Shown here: positions 18,199 to 25,921 of the stretch, one piece after another
Position numbering within the stretch: the first letter of the stretch is position 1
Layout of the letters: each line of letters opens with the position of its first letter
Origin: Paenilisteria portnoyi
GTDB lineage: Bacteria; Bacillota; Bacilli; Lactobacillales; Listeriaceae
Assembly (NCBI RefSeq): GCF_014322795.1
Contig: NZ_JAASTT010000015.1
Span: 1 to 64,000, forward strand
Direction: 5' to 3'
Length of the DNA: 64,000 nucleotides
Translations under genes and position numbers: made by a program
The notes under the pieces: model-generated
Database searches by the model: none
Seen by the model: only the letters and a program-made list of their open reading frames with translations
Told to the model about the DNA's origin: nothing

Positions 18199-19077
18199 TT
18201 GAAAAACCTGGCAGCATTTGATATCGGCGGAACAACCTTGAAAATGGGCGTTGTTTCGAGTGAAGGCGATATTCTCCAACACGAAAAAATGACAATCCCT
18301 GATTTTGACGGCGAACTGATATTAGCAGGGATTTCAGAGTATACGAAAAAACACGATGTGGCGGGCGTTGCAATCAGCGCGCCCGGCTACATCAATCCCA
18401 AAACCGGCTTTATCACGATGGGTGGCGCAATCCGTGCCTTCGATAATTTTCCCATTCGCGAATACTTAGAAGAAAAAACCGGCCTTCCAGTCACCGTTGA
18501 AAATGACGCCAATTGCGTAGCCTTATGCGAAAAATGGCTCGGTGGCGCGCAAGACGTGGATAATTTTCTCTGCATGACAATCGGAACAGGCATCGGCGGC
18601 GGCATCTTCATTGATGGCAAACTATATAGCGGCTCCCGGTTCCGCGCCGGGGAATTCGGCTACCTATTTAGCGATCGACCTGGCAGCTATGAACCCGGCA
18701 ACTACACGATGAACCAAACCACCACGCTGCTCGTTTTACGTCGTCAATACGCAGCCCACACAGGCAAAAGTCTAAACGAAGTCACCGGTGAAGAAATTTT
18801 CGCTGCTTACGACGCACGCGAACCCATCGCTGAGAAGCTAATCCACGACTTCTACACTGGACTTTGCACTGGCCTCTACAACCTGATTTACTGCTTCGAT
18901 CCGAGTCACATTTTCATTGGCGGCGGCATCACAGACCGGCCGACGTTCCTTGACGAGCTCAAACACCACATGGCCTTCTTCGGCCTCCGTGACACCGAAC
19001 TCGAACTCGTCTCACACAAAAACCAAGCCGGCTTGCTCGGCGCAGTATATCATCATTTGCTGTTAACAGAAATCTAA
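18199..19077 (+). CDS. ROK-family sugar kinase or regulator-like protein
   Basis: Predicted 292 residues from TTG at 18199, placed 9 bases after AGGAG; an alternative TTG at 18190 is too close. ATP-binding motif AAFDIGGTTLKMGVV at the N-terminus, the ROK signature region MTIGTGIGGGIFIDGKL at about 130, and GEFGYLF afterwards. There is no N-terminal DNA-binding domain, so it is a kinase-type ROK protein and not a repressor. The CXCGXXGC zinc motif of many ROK members is absent: the corresponding stretch reads DRPGSYEPGNY. It follows the EIIC gene by 12 bases and ends at a bidirectional terminator. It probably phosphorylates the sugar moiety released from the glucoside. Substrate unknown. Confidence 0.85.
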   Translation: MKNLAAFDIGGTTLKMGVVSSEGDILQHEKMTIPDFDGELILAGISEYTKKHDVAGVAISAPGYINPKTGFITMGGAIRAFDNFPIREYLEEKTGLPVTVENDANCVALCEKWLGGAQDVDNFLCMTIGTGIGGGIFIDGKLYSGSRFRAGEFGYLFSDRPGSYEPGNYTMNQTTTLLVLRRQYAAHTGKSLNEVTGEEIFAAYDAREPIAEKLIHDFYTGLCTGLYNLIYCFDPSHIFIGGGITDRPTFLDELKHHMAFFGLRDTELELVSHKNQAGLLGAVYHHLLLTEI

Positions 19078-19078
19078 A

Positions 19079-19120
19079 AATAAGGCGGAAAACTCATAGT
19101 TCGGAGTTTTCCGCCTTATT
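19079..19120. terminator. Bidirectional terminator between ROK and rpiR genes
   Basis: A 17-bp perfect stem (AATAAGGCGGAAAACTC and its complement) with an 8-base loop, T-rich on both sides. It serves the two convergent genes. Confidence 0.9.
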
Positions 19121-19849
19121 TCATACTTGATGCCTATTATACGTCTTCTTCGCCATCGCCTCCAGCAAAAACAAAACCGGAATCTGCGTCGTAATGTTCG
19201 TCTCATGGATCATTTCCTTTGTTACAAAATATGGAATATTCACATCCGACAAGCCTGCCAACGTATTTTTGCTAGAATTCGTAATGCTAATAATCTTACT
19301 CCCATACTGCTTCATATTCTGCGCCTGCAAAATAACTTGTGGCGTTTCCCCAGAAACCGACAAAATCACCATCACCGCATTATCAAACTGCTGCGCCGCA
19401 TTCGGATAAAACGGGTCCTTGATGTAAAACGTCCGCTTCTGCAAATTCGAGAAAAAGCGCGAGCCATATTCCGCGAGAATCCCCGACGTCCCAATCCCCA
19501 CAAAAACGACCAACTGCGCGTCATCAATAATGTCCACAGCCTTATCCAAGCTTACATCATAATCCCGTCGCAATGTCCGCTCAAAAAACTCCTCCAAAAC
19601 CTCAATCGTGTCCGCCGTCTTCGTTCTGACCTTCTCCTTCGACGCCTGTTTCAACTGCACCTTAAACTCCGAAAAACCATCATAACCAAGCTTCCTCGTA
19701 AAGCGAACAATCGAAGCCGCCGATACATGCGTCTCATCCGCCAACTCCCGAACCCGCATGTACATCACTTTATCCGGATTATCCATTATGTATCTGTATA
19801 AATGCAACTCTGTCTCAGTAAATTTGCTCACTATCTCATAAGGAAACAT
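19121..19849 (-). CDS. RpiR-family transcriptional regulator (HTH_6 plus SIS)
   Basis: Predicted 242 residues. The first about 75 form the RpiR helix-turn-helix (ADETHVSAASIVRFTRKLGYDGFSE as its core), and residues about 105-230 form a SIS sugar-phosphate-binding domain (VFVGIGTSG, MVILSVSGETPQV). RpiR regulators sense phosphosugars. The gene is convergent with the glucosidase/EIIC/ROK genes and very likely controls them, alongside CcpA through the cre sites. The stop lies right at the shared terminator. Family certain, target inferred. Confidence 0.9.
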   Translation of the reverse strand: MFPYEIVSKFTETELHLYRYIMDNPDKVMYMRVRELADETHVSAASIVRFTRKLGYDGFSEFKVQLKQASKEKVRTKTADTIEVLEEFFERTLRRDYDVSLDKAVDIIDDAQLVVFVGIGTSGILAEYGSRFFSNLQKRTFYIKDPFYPNAAQQFDNAVMVILSVSGETPQVILQAQNMKQYGSKIISITNSSKNTLAGLSDVNIPYFVTKEMIHETNITTQIPVLFLLEAMAKKTYNRHQV

Positions 19850-19928
19850 TCGCTATACGCCCTTTCTAATAAAGGTTTCACGAATTTATTATGTCATATT
19901 CCTCACCGAAAAGCTACCCGATCACAAT

Positions 19929-19942
19929 ATTTCCCGGGAAAT
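19929..19942. promoter_or_regulatory. Noc-binding site (NBS)
   Basis: ATTTCCCGGGAAAT, a perfect palindrome identical to the published Bacillus Noc consensus. It lies between rpiR and the asp23 operon terminator. A second copy lies at 52579-52592, and noc is encoded in this window. Confidence 0.85.
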
Positions 19943-19951
19943 AATCAAAAA

Positions 19952-19983
19952 ATGCGCAACCTCCGAAATCGAAAGTCACGCAT
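19952..19983 (-). terminator. Terminator of the asp23/amaP operon
   Basis: Minus-strand stem ATGCGTGACTT with AGGTTGCGCAT (11 pairs with three wobbles) followed by TTTTTTG. Confidence 0.7.
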
Positions 19984-19993
19984 CCATCCTTAT

Positions 19994-20419
19994 TTAATTC
20001 ACACGACCAGGCGCTTCCACAACCTCCGCCTTCATCTCACTTTCAAACTCACGCTTGGTCTTCACATCACTCACATTTAGATTTACCTCAACAACTTTCA
20101 AACCAGTCATTTTAGCAATCGCCGCCTCAATCTTAACTACCGTTTCCTCAAAAATAGCAGGGATACTCTTGCCATATTCGACAGTAGCCACGAGATCAAT
20201 CGCCACTTGCTTTTCGCCAACTTCGACATTAATACCTTTCGTAATGTCGCCCTTCGCTTTGAATTTATCCGTCAAGCCACTAATAAAACCGCCCTCTAAA
20301 GCCAGAATACCATCCACCTCGTTTGCAGCGATACCAGTGATTTTTTTAATAACTTGATCATCAAAAGTTAGTGAATTTTTGCGTACTTCAACCTCATTTG
20401 TTTTTGTAGCTTCTACCAT
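19994..20419 (-). CDS. Asp23/Gls24 family envelope stress protein
   Basis: Predicted 141 residues starting at the ATG at 20419, 10 bases after AGGAG; an ATG 9 bases earlier is too close to that site. The body matches the Asp23 domain: DDQVIKKITGIAANEVDGIL, then GINVEVGEKQVAIDLVATVEYG and KIEAAIAKMTGLKVVEVNLNV. Asp23 proteins are abundant, membrane-associated and bound by AmaP; they respond to alkaline or cell-wall stress. The gene is the last of a three-gene set amaP, DUF2273, asp23 with gaps of 10 and 15 bases. Family certain; precise cellular effect is known mainly from Staphylococcus. Confidence 0.9.
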   Translation of the reverse strand: MVEATKTNEVEVRKNSLTFDDQVIKKITGIAANEVDGILALEGGFISGLTDKFKAKGDITKGINVEVGEKQVAIDLVATVEYGKSIPAIFEETVVKIEAAIAKMTGLKVVEVNLNVSDVKTKREFESEMKAEVVEAPGRVN

Positions 20420-20434
20420 TTCAATCATCCTCTC

Positions 20435-20638
20435 CTATTTAGTAAAAAATTTCAACCAATCATTAAAATCCAATTGCCCATCTTTCCATTTGCCAATCAA
20501 AAAACCAATTCCCGCAATAAGTAGTATTAACAACGTATATCCGAAACCAATCGTCATAAACAAAATAGCGATAATGAGTCCTACAATGACACCAATTATA
20601 CGCCATTTATACGGTTGCAAAAGCTCTGGTAAATTCAT
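20435..20638 (-). CDS. DUF2273 small membrane protein
   Basis: Predicted 67 residues with two hydrophobic helices (IIGVIVGLIIAILFMTIGF and LLILLIAGIGFLIG) and a charged tail KWKDGQLDFNDWLKFF. DUF2273 proteins accompany Asp23 and AmaP in Firmicutes and are thought to be part of the same membrane assembly. It is sandwiched between these two genes with a ribosome-binding site (GGAGGGAT) in the preceding gap. Role beyond association is unknown. Confidence 0.88.
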   Translation of the reverse strand: MNLPELLQPYKWRIIGVIVGLIIAILFMTIGFGYTLLILLIAGIGFLIGKWKDGQLDFNDWLKFFTK

Positions 20639-20648
20639 TGTATCCCTC

Positions 20649-21203
20649 CTAAATCACACGCGCATGACTACTTTTAGCCTCACGCTTATTTGTTTTATGA
20701 ATCTTGATATCCGCCTCAACCAACTCAATCTCTAACATATCTTTCAGTTTCTCTTCAATTTTACTCTGCAAATCAGCCCCATTTGTCTGAAGCCTCGACG
20801 TTTGAATAGCATCTCCCATCACAAAGACCTTCACTGCCTTTTTACGATTAAATAATTTCGCAGACACCACAGGATTTCGCAACATATTCTCCTCCACGAC
20901 AACATACATCACCGTCGATTCAATCGTTTTGCTCGTAATCTCTATATCACCATATTTCGTTGGCAACACAATCGACCGCTCTCTCGTTTTCGTCAAAAGT
21001 CCGATGAAAAAGAACATGAAGAAAATGACAAACATAAGAATACCGACAAATATCGCGACATTAGAAAACCACATTTTCTCCTGATATTCCGTCACAACAT
21101 CCGAAAATACACCTAATTGATAAGCCATTCCCGCAAAAACAGCACTTCCGACCATCCCAACCAGACCAACAATGACAAAAAGTACCTTCGCTAGACCATT
21201 CAT
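20649..21203 (-). CDS. amaP: Alkaline shock response membrane anchor protein AmaP
   Basis: Predicted 184 residues from ATG 21203, preceded by GGGAGG. Two membrane segments (VLFVIVGLVGMVGSAVFAGM; NVAIFVGILMFVIFFMFFFIG) are followed by a cytoplasmic domain with repeated short beta motifs (IVLPTKYGDIEITSKTIEST; AVKVFVMGDAI). This layout matches AmaP, which anchors Asp23 to the membrane. It is the first gene of the amaP-DUF2273-asp23 set. A 15-bp palindrome (CATAGAATTTCTATG, 21293-21307) lies upstream and may be an operator. Confidence 0.85.
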   Translation of the reverse strand: MNGLAKVLFVIVGLVGMVGSAVFAGMAYQLGVFSDVVTEYQEKMWFSNVAIFVGILMFVIFFMFFFIGLLTKTRERSIVLPTKYGDIEITSKTIESTVMYVVVEENMLRNPVVSAKLFNRKKAVKVFVMGDAIQTSRLQTNGADLQSKIEEKLKDMLEIELVEADIKIHKTNKREAKSSHARVI

Positions 21204-21292
21204 CGTAAACCTCCCTTCTGTTTTGTAAACTAAGTATGAAATAGTAACCGATTTCACCTCACAAATTAAAATAACAAGTACACCGTCCAGAA

Positions 21293-21307
21293 CATAGAAT
21301 TTCTATG
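21293..21307. promoter_or_regulatory. 15-bp palindrome upstream of amaP
   Basis: CATAGAA-T-TTCTATG, perfectly symmetric, about 90 bases before the amaP start. It is a candidate operator; no regulator is identified. Confidence 0.35.
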
Positions 21308-21397
21308 ATTTTCCTAACAATAATACCCCAGTATAATTTTATATAGTAGAAACCCGTCTATGTGACTATATCCTTAAACCCCGCATTTGAAACATAA

Positions 21398-22012
21398 TTA
21401 CAAAATATTCCGCAGCTCCATCGCACGCACTAACTTTCCATAATAATCATTTTCCTCCAATGTAAACTGGCGCATCCCCAGCACCTCATTCACAATCTCA
21501 ACTCCTGCATCGCGCAACTTAAATCCCTCCACACGAAGCCCATCCGATTCTCCTTTAAAAAATGACCGGAACTCCTGCAAATCTGCCGTCACCATGCCGC
21601 CAACCTCTTCCTCCTGTAACCTGAAATCCGCCAAATTCCCCGCAAACTTATACAAAAACACATGGCAAAACTCCCGATCCACAAATCCCGGCGAAACATA
21701 GCTCGTGGCAATCACACCAAGCGGTACCAACTCATCAAAAGCCACATCGACACCAAGCTCCTCCTTCACCTCACGAATCCCATCCAAAACCGTCTCGTCT
21801 TCCGTCAAATGCCCCGCCGCTGTAATATCATATAGCCCCGCAAAATCCTTTTTCCGCTCACTTCGGAATTGAATAAAAATCCGCGTCAAGTCCGCCGACA
21901 CAAACCAACAATGAAATGTCTCATGCCATAGACCCTTATGATGCACATCATCCCGACTCGCCGTCCCGATTTGCTGGTGCTCCAAATTAAATATCTTCAG
22001 TTTTTCTACCAT
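21398..22012 (-). CDS. Nudix hydrolase, isopentenyl-diphosphate isomerase-like
   Basis: Predicted 204 residues from ATG 22012, 9 bases after AAGGA. A complete Nudix box reads GHLTEDETVLDGIREVKEELG (about 65-85), with all catalytic glutamates present. The N-terminal part (MVEKLKIFNLEHQQIGTASRDDVHHKGLWHETFHCW, given here in outline) resembles the YfcD/IDI-like subgroup, in which DDVHHKGLWH aligns with the isomerase entry region. Substrate is unknown; nucleotide-sugar or diphosphate hydrolysis is more likely than true isomerase activity. It stands alone between amaP and the DUF1129 gene. Confidence 0.85.
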   Translation of the reverse strand: MVEKLKIFNLEHQQIGTASRDDVHHKGLWHETFHCWFVSADLTRIFIQFRSERKKDFAGLYDITAAGHLTEDETVLDGIREVKEELGVDVAFDELVPLGVIATSYVSPGFVDREFCHVFLYKFAGNLADFRLQEEEVGGMVTADLQEFRSFFKGESDGLRVEGFKLRDAGVEIVNEVLGMRQFTLEENDYYGKLVRAMELRNIL

Positions 22013-22078
22013 TATAATCATCCTTTCTATCAAAAAATGCTGCTCCTAATTAAGAAACAGCATCAACATCATTATCAT

Positions 22079-22738
22079 CTATAAATTCGGTATATTTTTC
22101 TTTCTCTTCAAGTAGAAGCGTAATGCCAATAGCGCCACACCAACAATCACAGTCGGATATGGATCTAACGCAATATTCCATTTCGCCGGAACAACCACCT
22201 GTACAACCGTCATAATCGTCATCCACACAAGAATAACAACCATCGCGATCGCGAGATACTTCCACGTTCCACCTTTTTCACCTTGACGCATGGCACCCGC
22301 ATATTTACGCAGTACCATCATCGCTCCACCACCGACAAGGAATGTCACGAATAGCACGGCCAAACCAAGTGTCTGCCCTTGGAAAATCGCGCTCACACCA
22401 CTAATCAGCATCATCGCTCCAAGTACGAGCAACCCACCATCCAGTGCAATCCACCATTTCCCAGCTACTTCACCAGTTGGCGCTGCTTTCACAGTCAAAG
22501 CCTTCACATATTCCGTAGGCGTTACGTCGAATAATTTCCGAGCCGTCACACCTTGTTTTTGATTCTCAAGTACCTTTTCCGTCATTTCATAAATCAAATT
22601 CGCTTGCTGCTCCTCACCATATTGCCCCGTTTCGCGAAGATGCTTCTCCACTTCCAGAACATATTGCAAGTTACGCTTCGTCAAATTCGCCTTCATCTCG
22701 CCAATCTCAGGCTTCACTGTTTCTGCTTCTGTTGTCAC
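22079..22738 (-). CDS. DUF1129 family membrane protein
   Basis: Predicted 219 residues with GTG start at 22738, preceded by GAGGGAGG. The N-terminal 90 residues are soluble and helical (LTKRNLQYVLEVEKHLRETG; GVTARKLFDVTPTEYVKAL), followed by four hydrophobic segments and a basic end (LKRKKN). This pattern fits DUF1129, a Firmicute family of unknown function common in Listeria. A -10 like TATAAT lies at 22771-22776. No function is known. Confidence 0.75.
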   Translation of the reverse strand: MTTEAETVKPEIGEMKANLTKRNLQYVLEVEKHLRETGQYGEEQQANLIYEMTEKVLENQKQGVTARKLFDVTPTEYVKALTVKAAPTGEVAGKWWIALDGGLLVLGAMMLISGVSAIFQGQTLGLAVLFVTFLVGGGAMMVLRKYAGAMRQGEKGGTWKYLAIAMVVILVWMTIMTVVQVVVPAKWNIALDPYPTVIVGVALLALRFYLKRKKNIPNL

Positions 22739-22815
22739 CGATAAAATCCTCCCTCAAACATACTACCTCTATTATAACCCAATATACTTCCCAGTAGAAA
22801 TATATTTATGAAAAA

Positions 22816-23913
22816 TTACAAACGTTTCCCGTAAGTAAATCGAATTCCCACAATCACAGAAGCCATCATGCTTACACCAAATACCGCCAAAAACCCAACA
22901 AAACCAGCCGTTCCAGACAGTTTCACAAAATCCTGAACCATATTCGCCACGAACATCCCAATCAAAATCGCTGCAACCCCAATTCCCCATGCCCGCATTT
23001 TCGGGAAAACAAATAATCTCCCATTCGTTTCAAGTGACTCGCGCTCTGCAACAACACCCACGAAAACAAGCGCTCCAACCAATAATCCCACTTGCAAAAT
23101 AAGTGGTCCATAAGCTGGCCGAATGAATCCCAACGGCTCCAAAATCCGACAAAAATCGCTCCAATACGACAAATCACCCGAGGCACCTTTTTGTACGAAC
23201 GTCTCGATATGAGCCACAAACGCCAAAATAGTACCTGGTAACAACACCAATCCCGCCGTAGCAAGAATACCACCCAGCGGAGAACCAATCACATATCCCA
23301 CAACAATCGGCAGCAAGAACAACAACAAATACGCCAGCCAACTCCCCAGCACGTCCATAATTAATTTTTGGTGGTGAAAATCAACAAACTCTGCTGGCAC
23401 CTGGGACGTAAAGTACCACACACCCAACCCCAAACTCACAAAATAACTCACCGTGATGACCGCGAAACCAAGCAACACCTTCACGCCAAGAATCGCTTTC
23501 TTAGAATAAGGCATCACCGCCGTAAAATGATTCCCACGCGTATATCGCTCCAAAATCACCGAACATATCCCCAGAATCACGGCCAGCACAAGCGTCAACG
23601 TAAACGGCACACTCACCGTAAAACTAAAGAAAAAATATGTATACTGATCCACTTTGTTCGACAACTTCGTCTCATACGCCAAGTAACGCACCGTCAAATC
23701 ATCCCGAATCTCCTGCTTCGTCATCGCAAAATCCGGATCAAGCTCCTGCTCCACCTGGAAATCCTCCGACTTATAATGCGCCTGACTCTTATTCCAAGCA
23801 TCCGACTCATTCACCAATCCCACAAAAAAAGCTAACAAAAACACCAGAAAAACAAGCGGAACAACCCACCTGATTCCCCGCCATTCCTTATACCACAGTC
23901 CCTTTTGCCACAT
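22816..23913 (-). CDS. ABC-2 type transporter permease
   Basis: Predicted 365 residues from ATG 23913 behind AGGAGGG. One N-terminal membrane segment, a 90-residue extracytoplasmic loop rich in charged residues (SEDFQVEQELDPDFAMTKQE), then about seven hydrophobic segments. This is the layout of YtrC/D-like or ABC-2 permeases. It is the last gene of the set gntR, ATPase, decayed permease, permease, and starts MWQKGLWYKEWRGIRW, closely like the start of the decayed copy (MFSKHLWLKEWRGVRW), so the two arose by duplication. It probably works with the ATPase at 24453-25340 in export of a peptide, lipid or antibiotic. Substrate unknown. Confidence 0.8.
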   Translation of the reverse strand: MWQKGLWYKEWRGIRWVVPLVFLVFLLAFFVGLVNESDAWNKSQAHYKSEDFQVEQELDPDFAMTKQEIRDDLTVRYLAYETKLSNKVDQYTYFFFSFTVSVPFTLTLVLAVILGICSVILERYTRGNHFTAVMPYSKKAILGVKVLLGFAVITVSYFVSLGLGVWYFTSQVPAEFVDFHHQKLIMDVLGSWLAYLLLFLLPIVVGYVIGSPLGGILATAGLVLLPGTILAFVAHIETFVQKGASGDLSYWSDFCRILEPLGFIRPAYGPLILQVGLLVGALVFVGVVAERESLETNGRLFVFPKMRAWGIGVAAILIGMFVANMVQDFVKLSGTAGFVGFLAVFGVSMMASVIVGIRFTYGKRL

Positions 23914-23923
23914 AAAAACCCTC

Positions 23924-24446
23924 CTATCTCCGAACCCATGCATTTCTATAAAATACCATATAACAAATAAATAAGCACCCAATAAACGATCCGATACTTA
24001 TAATTAATAAACTTATTAGCGTTGGAACCTCCACTGCCCCTCCACCAATCCAAAAATTAGTAATCGAAACCGCACTTGAAATGCGCAAATACGAGAACAC
24101 CAACACCTTCTCATTGTTCTCAATCGAATATCGCTTATAGAAAAATACCGAACCCGCTCCAAACAAAATAAGCAAAATCATCCGTAAACCGATCACCAGG
24201 AAAACCCTGCGTAAAATAGCTAAGCGTCAACATCGTCTTCACATCATCCGGAGACATTTTTGCATCGCCAGCTGCTTGTTGCTCTTTTTGAAACGCATCC
24301 GACTGATAATAATCATACCTCGTTTGCCAAGTCTCCATATCCGAGTATAACCCACCCGTTTGCGCATAAACAAATAACAACATCAGAATAACTACAATCC
24401 ATCTCACGCCTCGCCATTCCTTCAACCATAGATGTTTACTAAACAA
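23924..24446 (-). pseudogene. Decayed ABC-2 permease (internally deleted and frameshifted)
   Basis: The first 103 codons (24446 to 24135) resemble the N-terminus of the adjacent permease, including LKEWRGVRW and a loop ending SPDDVKTMLTLSYFTQGF, then run out of frame. A second frame (24196 to 23924) continues with membrane-like sequence (MILLILFGAGSVFFYKRYS ... LISLLIISIGSFIGCLFICY). Together they make under half of a normal permease, so both an internal deletion and a frameshift are needed to explain it. The partner permease downstream is intact. Confidence 0.75.
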
Positions 24447-24452
24447 TGTTCC

Positions 24453-25340
24453 TCAGATCTCGTAGTAGTCGACCTTATCGTCCGCCAACCTCACTGTAAA
24501 AACATCCTCAATCGTGATTGCCATTTCTTGATATAAAATCGGCTCCTCTGCCTTCACCCTGCTCACGAAATCATCCGTATTTTCAGTCACCAATAACGTA
24601 TAAATCCGCCCATTCCGCTGCAAAAGCTCTGATTCCTCCTTCACAAACACCGGCACATGCTTCGATTTAAAAGCCACTTGAAGCTTCAACGCCGTATCAC
24701 GCAACGACTCCAAATAATAATCCAGCTCTAGCGTCGTCCCCTTCAAAACCAACACCCGATCCGCGACCATTTCCAGTTCATCCAAGCGATGCGAGGCAAT
24801 CAATACACTCGTTTTCCGATCTGCGACTGTCTCCAAAATAAACTGCAACAACCGCTTCTTCACAATCACATCCAGCCCATCCATCGGCTCATCCAGCAAC
24901 AAATAACGCACATCCAAAGAAAACGCCAAAATCATGAAAAATAACGCCTTGCGTCCCTTCGAAAGTGACATGACCTTCGCTTTTTTCGGCAATTCAAAAC
25001 GCTCCATTAACGCATCGAAGAACTCCTCATCAAACGTAGCATAAACATTTTTATAAATTTTTACCACTGATTTCACACTATACGAATTAAAATAGTTCAT
25101 ATTATCTTCCAAAAAGAAAATATTCTTCTTCAAAGCTGGGTGTTTACGCAAATCGTATCCATCAATCGTGACATGTCCCGCATCCGCCAAATACATCCCC
25201 GCGATAATCGAGAACAGCGTCGTCTTACCAACACCATTCCTCCCAATCAGCGCCGTAATCTCACCCGACTGCAACTCAAAAGAAATGTCCTCCAATACCA
25301 AATTTCCCTCAATACGCTTCGTAACACCGTCAATAATCAT
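24453..25340 (-). CDS. ABC transporter ATP-binding protein (YtrB-like)
   Basis: Predicted 295 residues. Walker A GRNGVGKTT (about 33-41), Walker B YLLLDEPMDGLD, switch histidine in LIASHRLDE. The signature is LSKGRKA rather than the canonical LSGGQ; this form is common in YtrB-like ATPases regulated by GntR proteins. The C-terminal 80 residues form an accessory domain. The start overlaps the GntR stop by 4 bases (ATGA), so the two are coupled. It energises the adjacent permease or permeases. The half-size ATPase and two permease genes suggest that a heteromeric transporter was ancestral. Confidence 0.88.
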   Translation of the reverse strand: MIIDGVTKRIEGNLVLEDISFELQSGEITALIGRNGVGKTTLFSIIAGMYLADAGHVTIDGYDLRKHPALKKNIFFLEDNMNYFNSYSVKSVVKIYKNVYATFDEEFFDALMERFELPKKAKVMSLSKGRKALFFMILAFSLDVRYLLLDEPMDGLDVIVKKRLLQFILETVADRKTSVLIASHRLDELEMVADRVLVLKGTTLELDYYLESLRDTALKLQVAFKSKHVPVFVKEESELLQRNGRIYTLLVTENTDDFVSRVKAEEPILYQEMAITIEDVFTVRLADDKVDYYEI

Positions 25341-25723
25341 CTATTCGCTCCCTCCAAACTTCTATAATATTGCTTCACAAAATTTTGAAGCTCCTGTTCC
25401 TCAATCCGTAAATAATTCGCTTCCAAAACTAATTCCTCTAAATTCTGTCTAAATAAAGCAAGCGCCTCTTCGTTCGGCCTATTATCACTAGCATACGCTA
25501 CATACGAACCTTTTCCAAGCTTGGTCTCAATAATCCCCAGTCGCTCTAATTCCTTATATGCCTTACCCACCGTATTTGGATTTACTAAAATATGCGTCGA
25601 CATTTCACGAACACTCATCAATTTTTCGCCTGGCTGTAAGACTCCGCTGATGCAGTAACCTTTAATTAAAGCTACAATTTGCTCATAAATCGGAACATGA
25701 CTTTGAGAATCTAACCTATACAT
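25337..25723 (-). CDS. GntR/YtrA-family transcriptional repressor
   Basis: Predicted 128 residues from ATG 25723 (10 bases after AGGAG); an ATG two codons earlier at 25729 is possible. Winged helix with SHVPIYEQIVALIKGYCISG, then LMSVREMSTHILVNPNTVGKAYKELE and a wing GIIETKLGKGSYVA, as in the YtrA subfamily, which has only a short dimerisation helix. It heads the ABC operon and most likely represses it, responding to cell-wall-active compounds in related systems. The promoter at 25749-25777 is probably its target. Confidence 0.88.
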   Translation of the reverse strand: MYRLDSQSHVPIYEQIVALIKGYCISGVLQPGEKLMSVREMSTHILVNPNTVGKAYKELERLGIIETKLGKGSYVAYASDNRPNEEALALFRQNLEELVLEANYLRIEEQELQNFVKQYYRSLEGANR

Positions 25724-25748
25724 CCCCATCACTCTCCTCATGTGTCCC

Positions 25749-25777
25749 ATTATAACTAGTACACTCCAAAAAGTAAA
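25749..25777 (-). promoter_or_regulatory. Promoter of the GntR-ABC operon
   Basis: Minus-strand TTTACT (25772-25777) and TATAAT (25749-25754) with a 17-base spacer. GTGT...ACAC half-sites at 25742-25764 straddle the -10 and are a candidate GntR operator. Confidence 0.65.
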
Positions 25778-25800
25778 GATTTTTATTACAAATGTTTCAA

Positions 25801-25832
25801 AAATATTTCTTTTATGTTTCATAACGAAATAT
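25801..25832. promoter_or_regulatory. Inverted repeat between gntR operon and gshF
   Basis: AATATTTC (25801-25808) and GAAATATT (25825-25832) flank a 16-base centre in the divergent intergenic region. Possible operator; no regulator is assigned. Confidence 0.3.
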
Positions 25833-25921
25833 TGGTAATCTAAAACCATTTTCTATACTATTGGCCTTAATTATTGTAAGATAAACCTATTGAACAAAAT
25901 GGACTACAAGAAGGTGAAATC

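Noticed and set aside
21294-21345. SigB-type promoter for amaP (GTTT...GGGTAT)
   Set aside because: The two boxes are about 20 bases apart, too far for a SigB promoter (usual 12-15).
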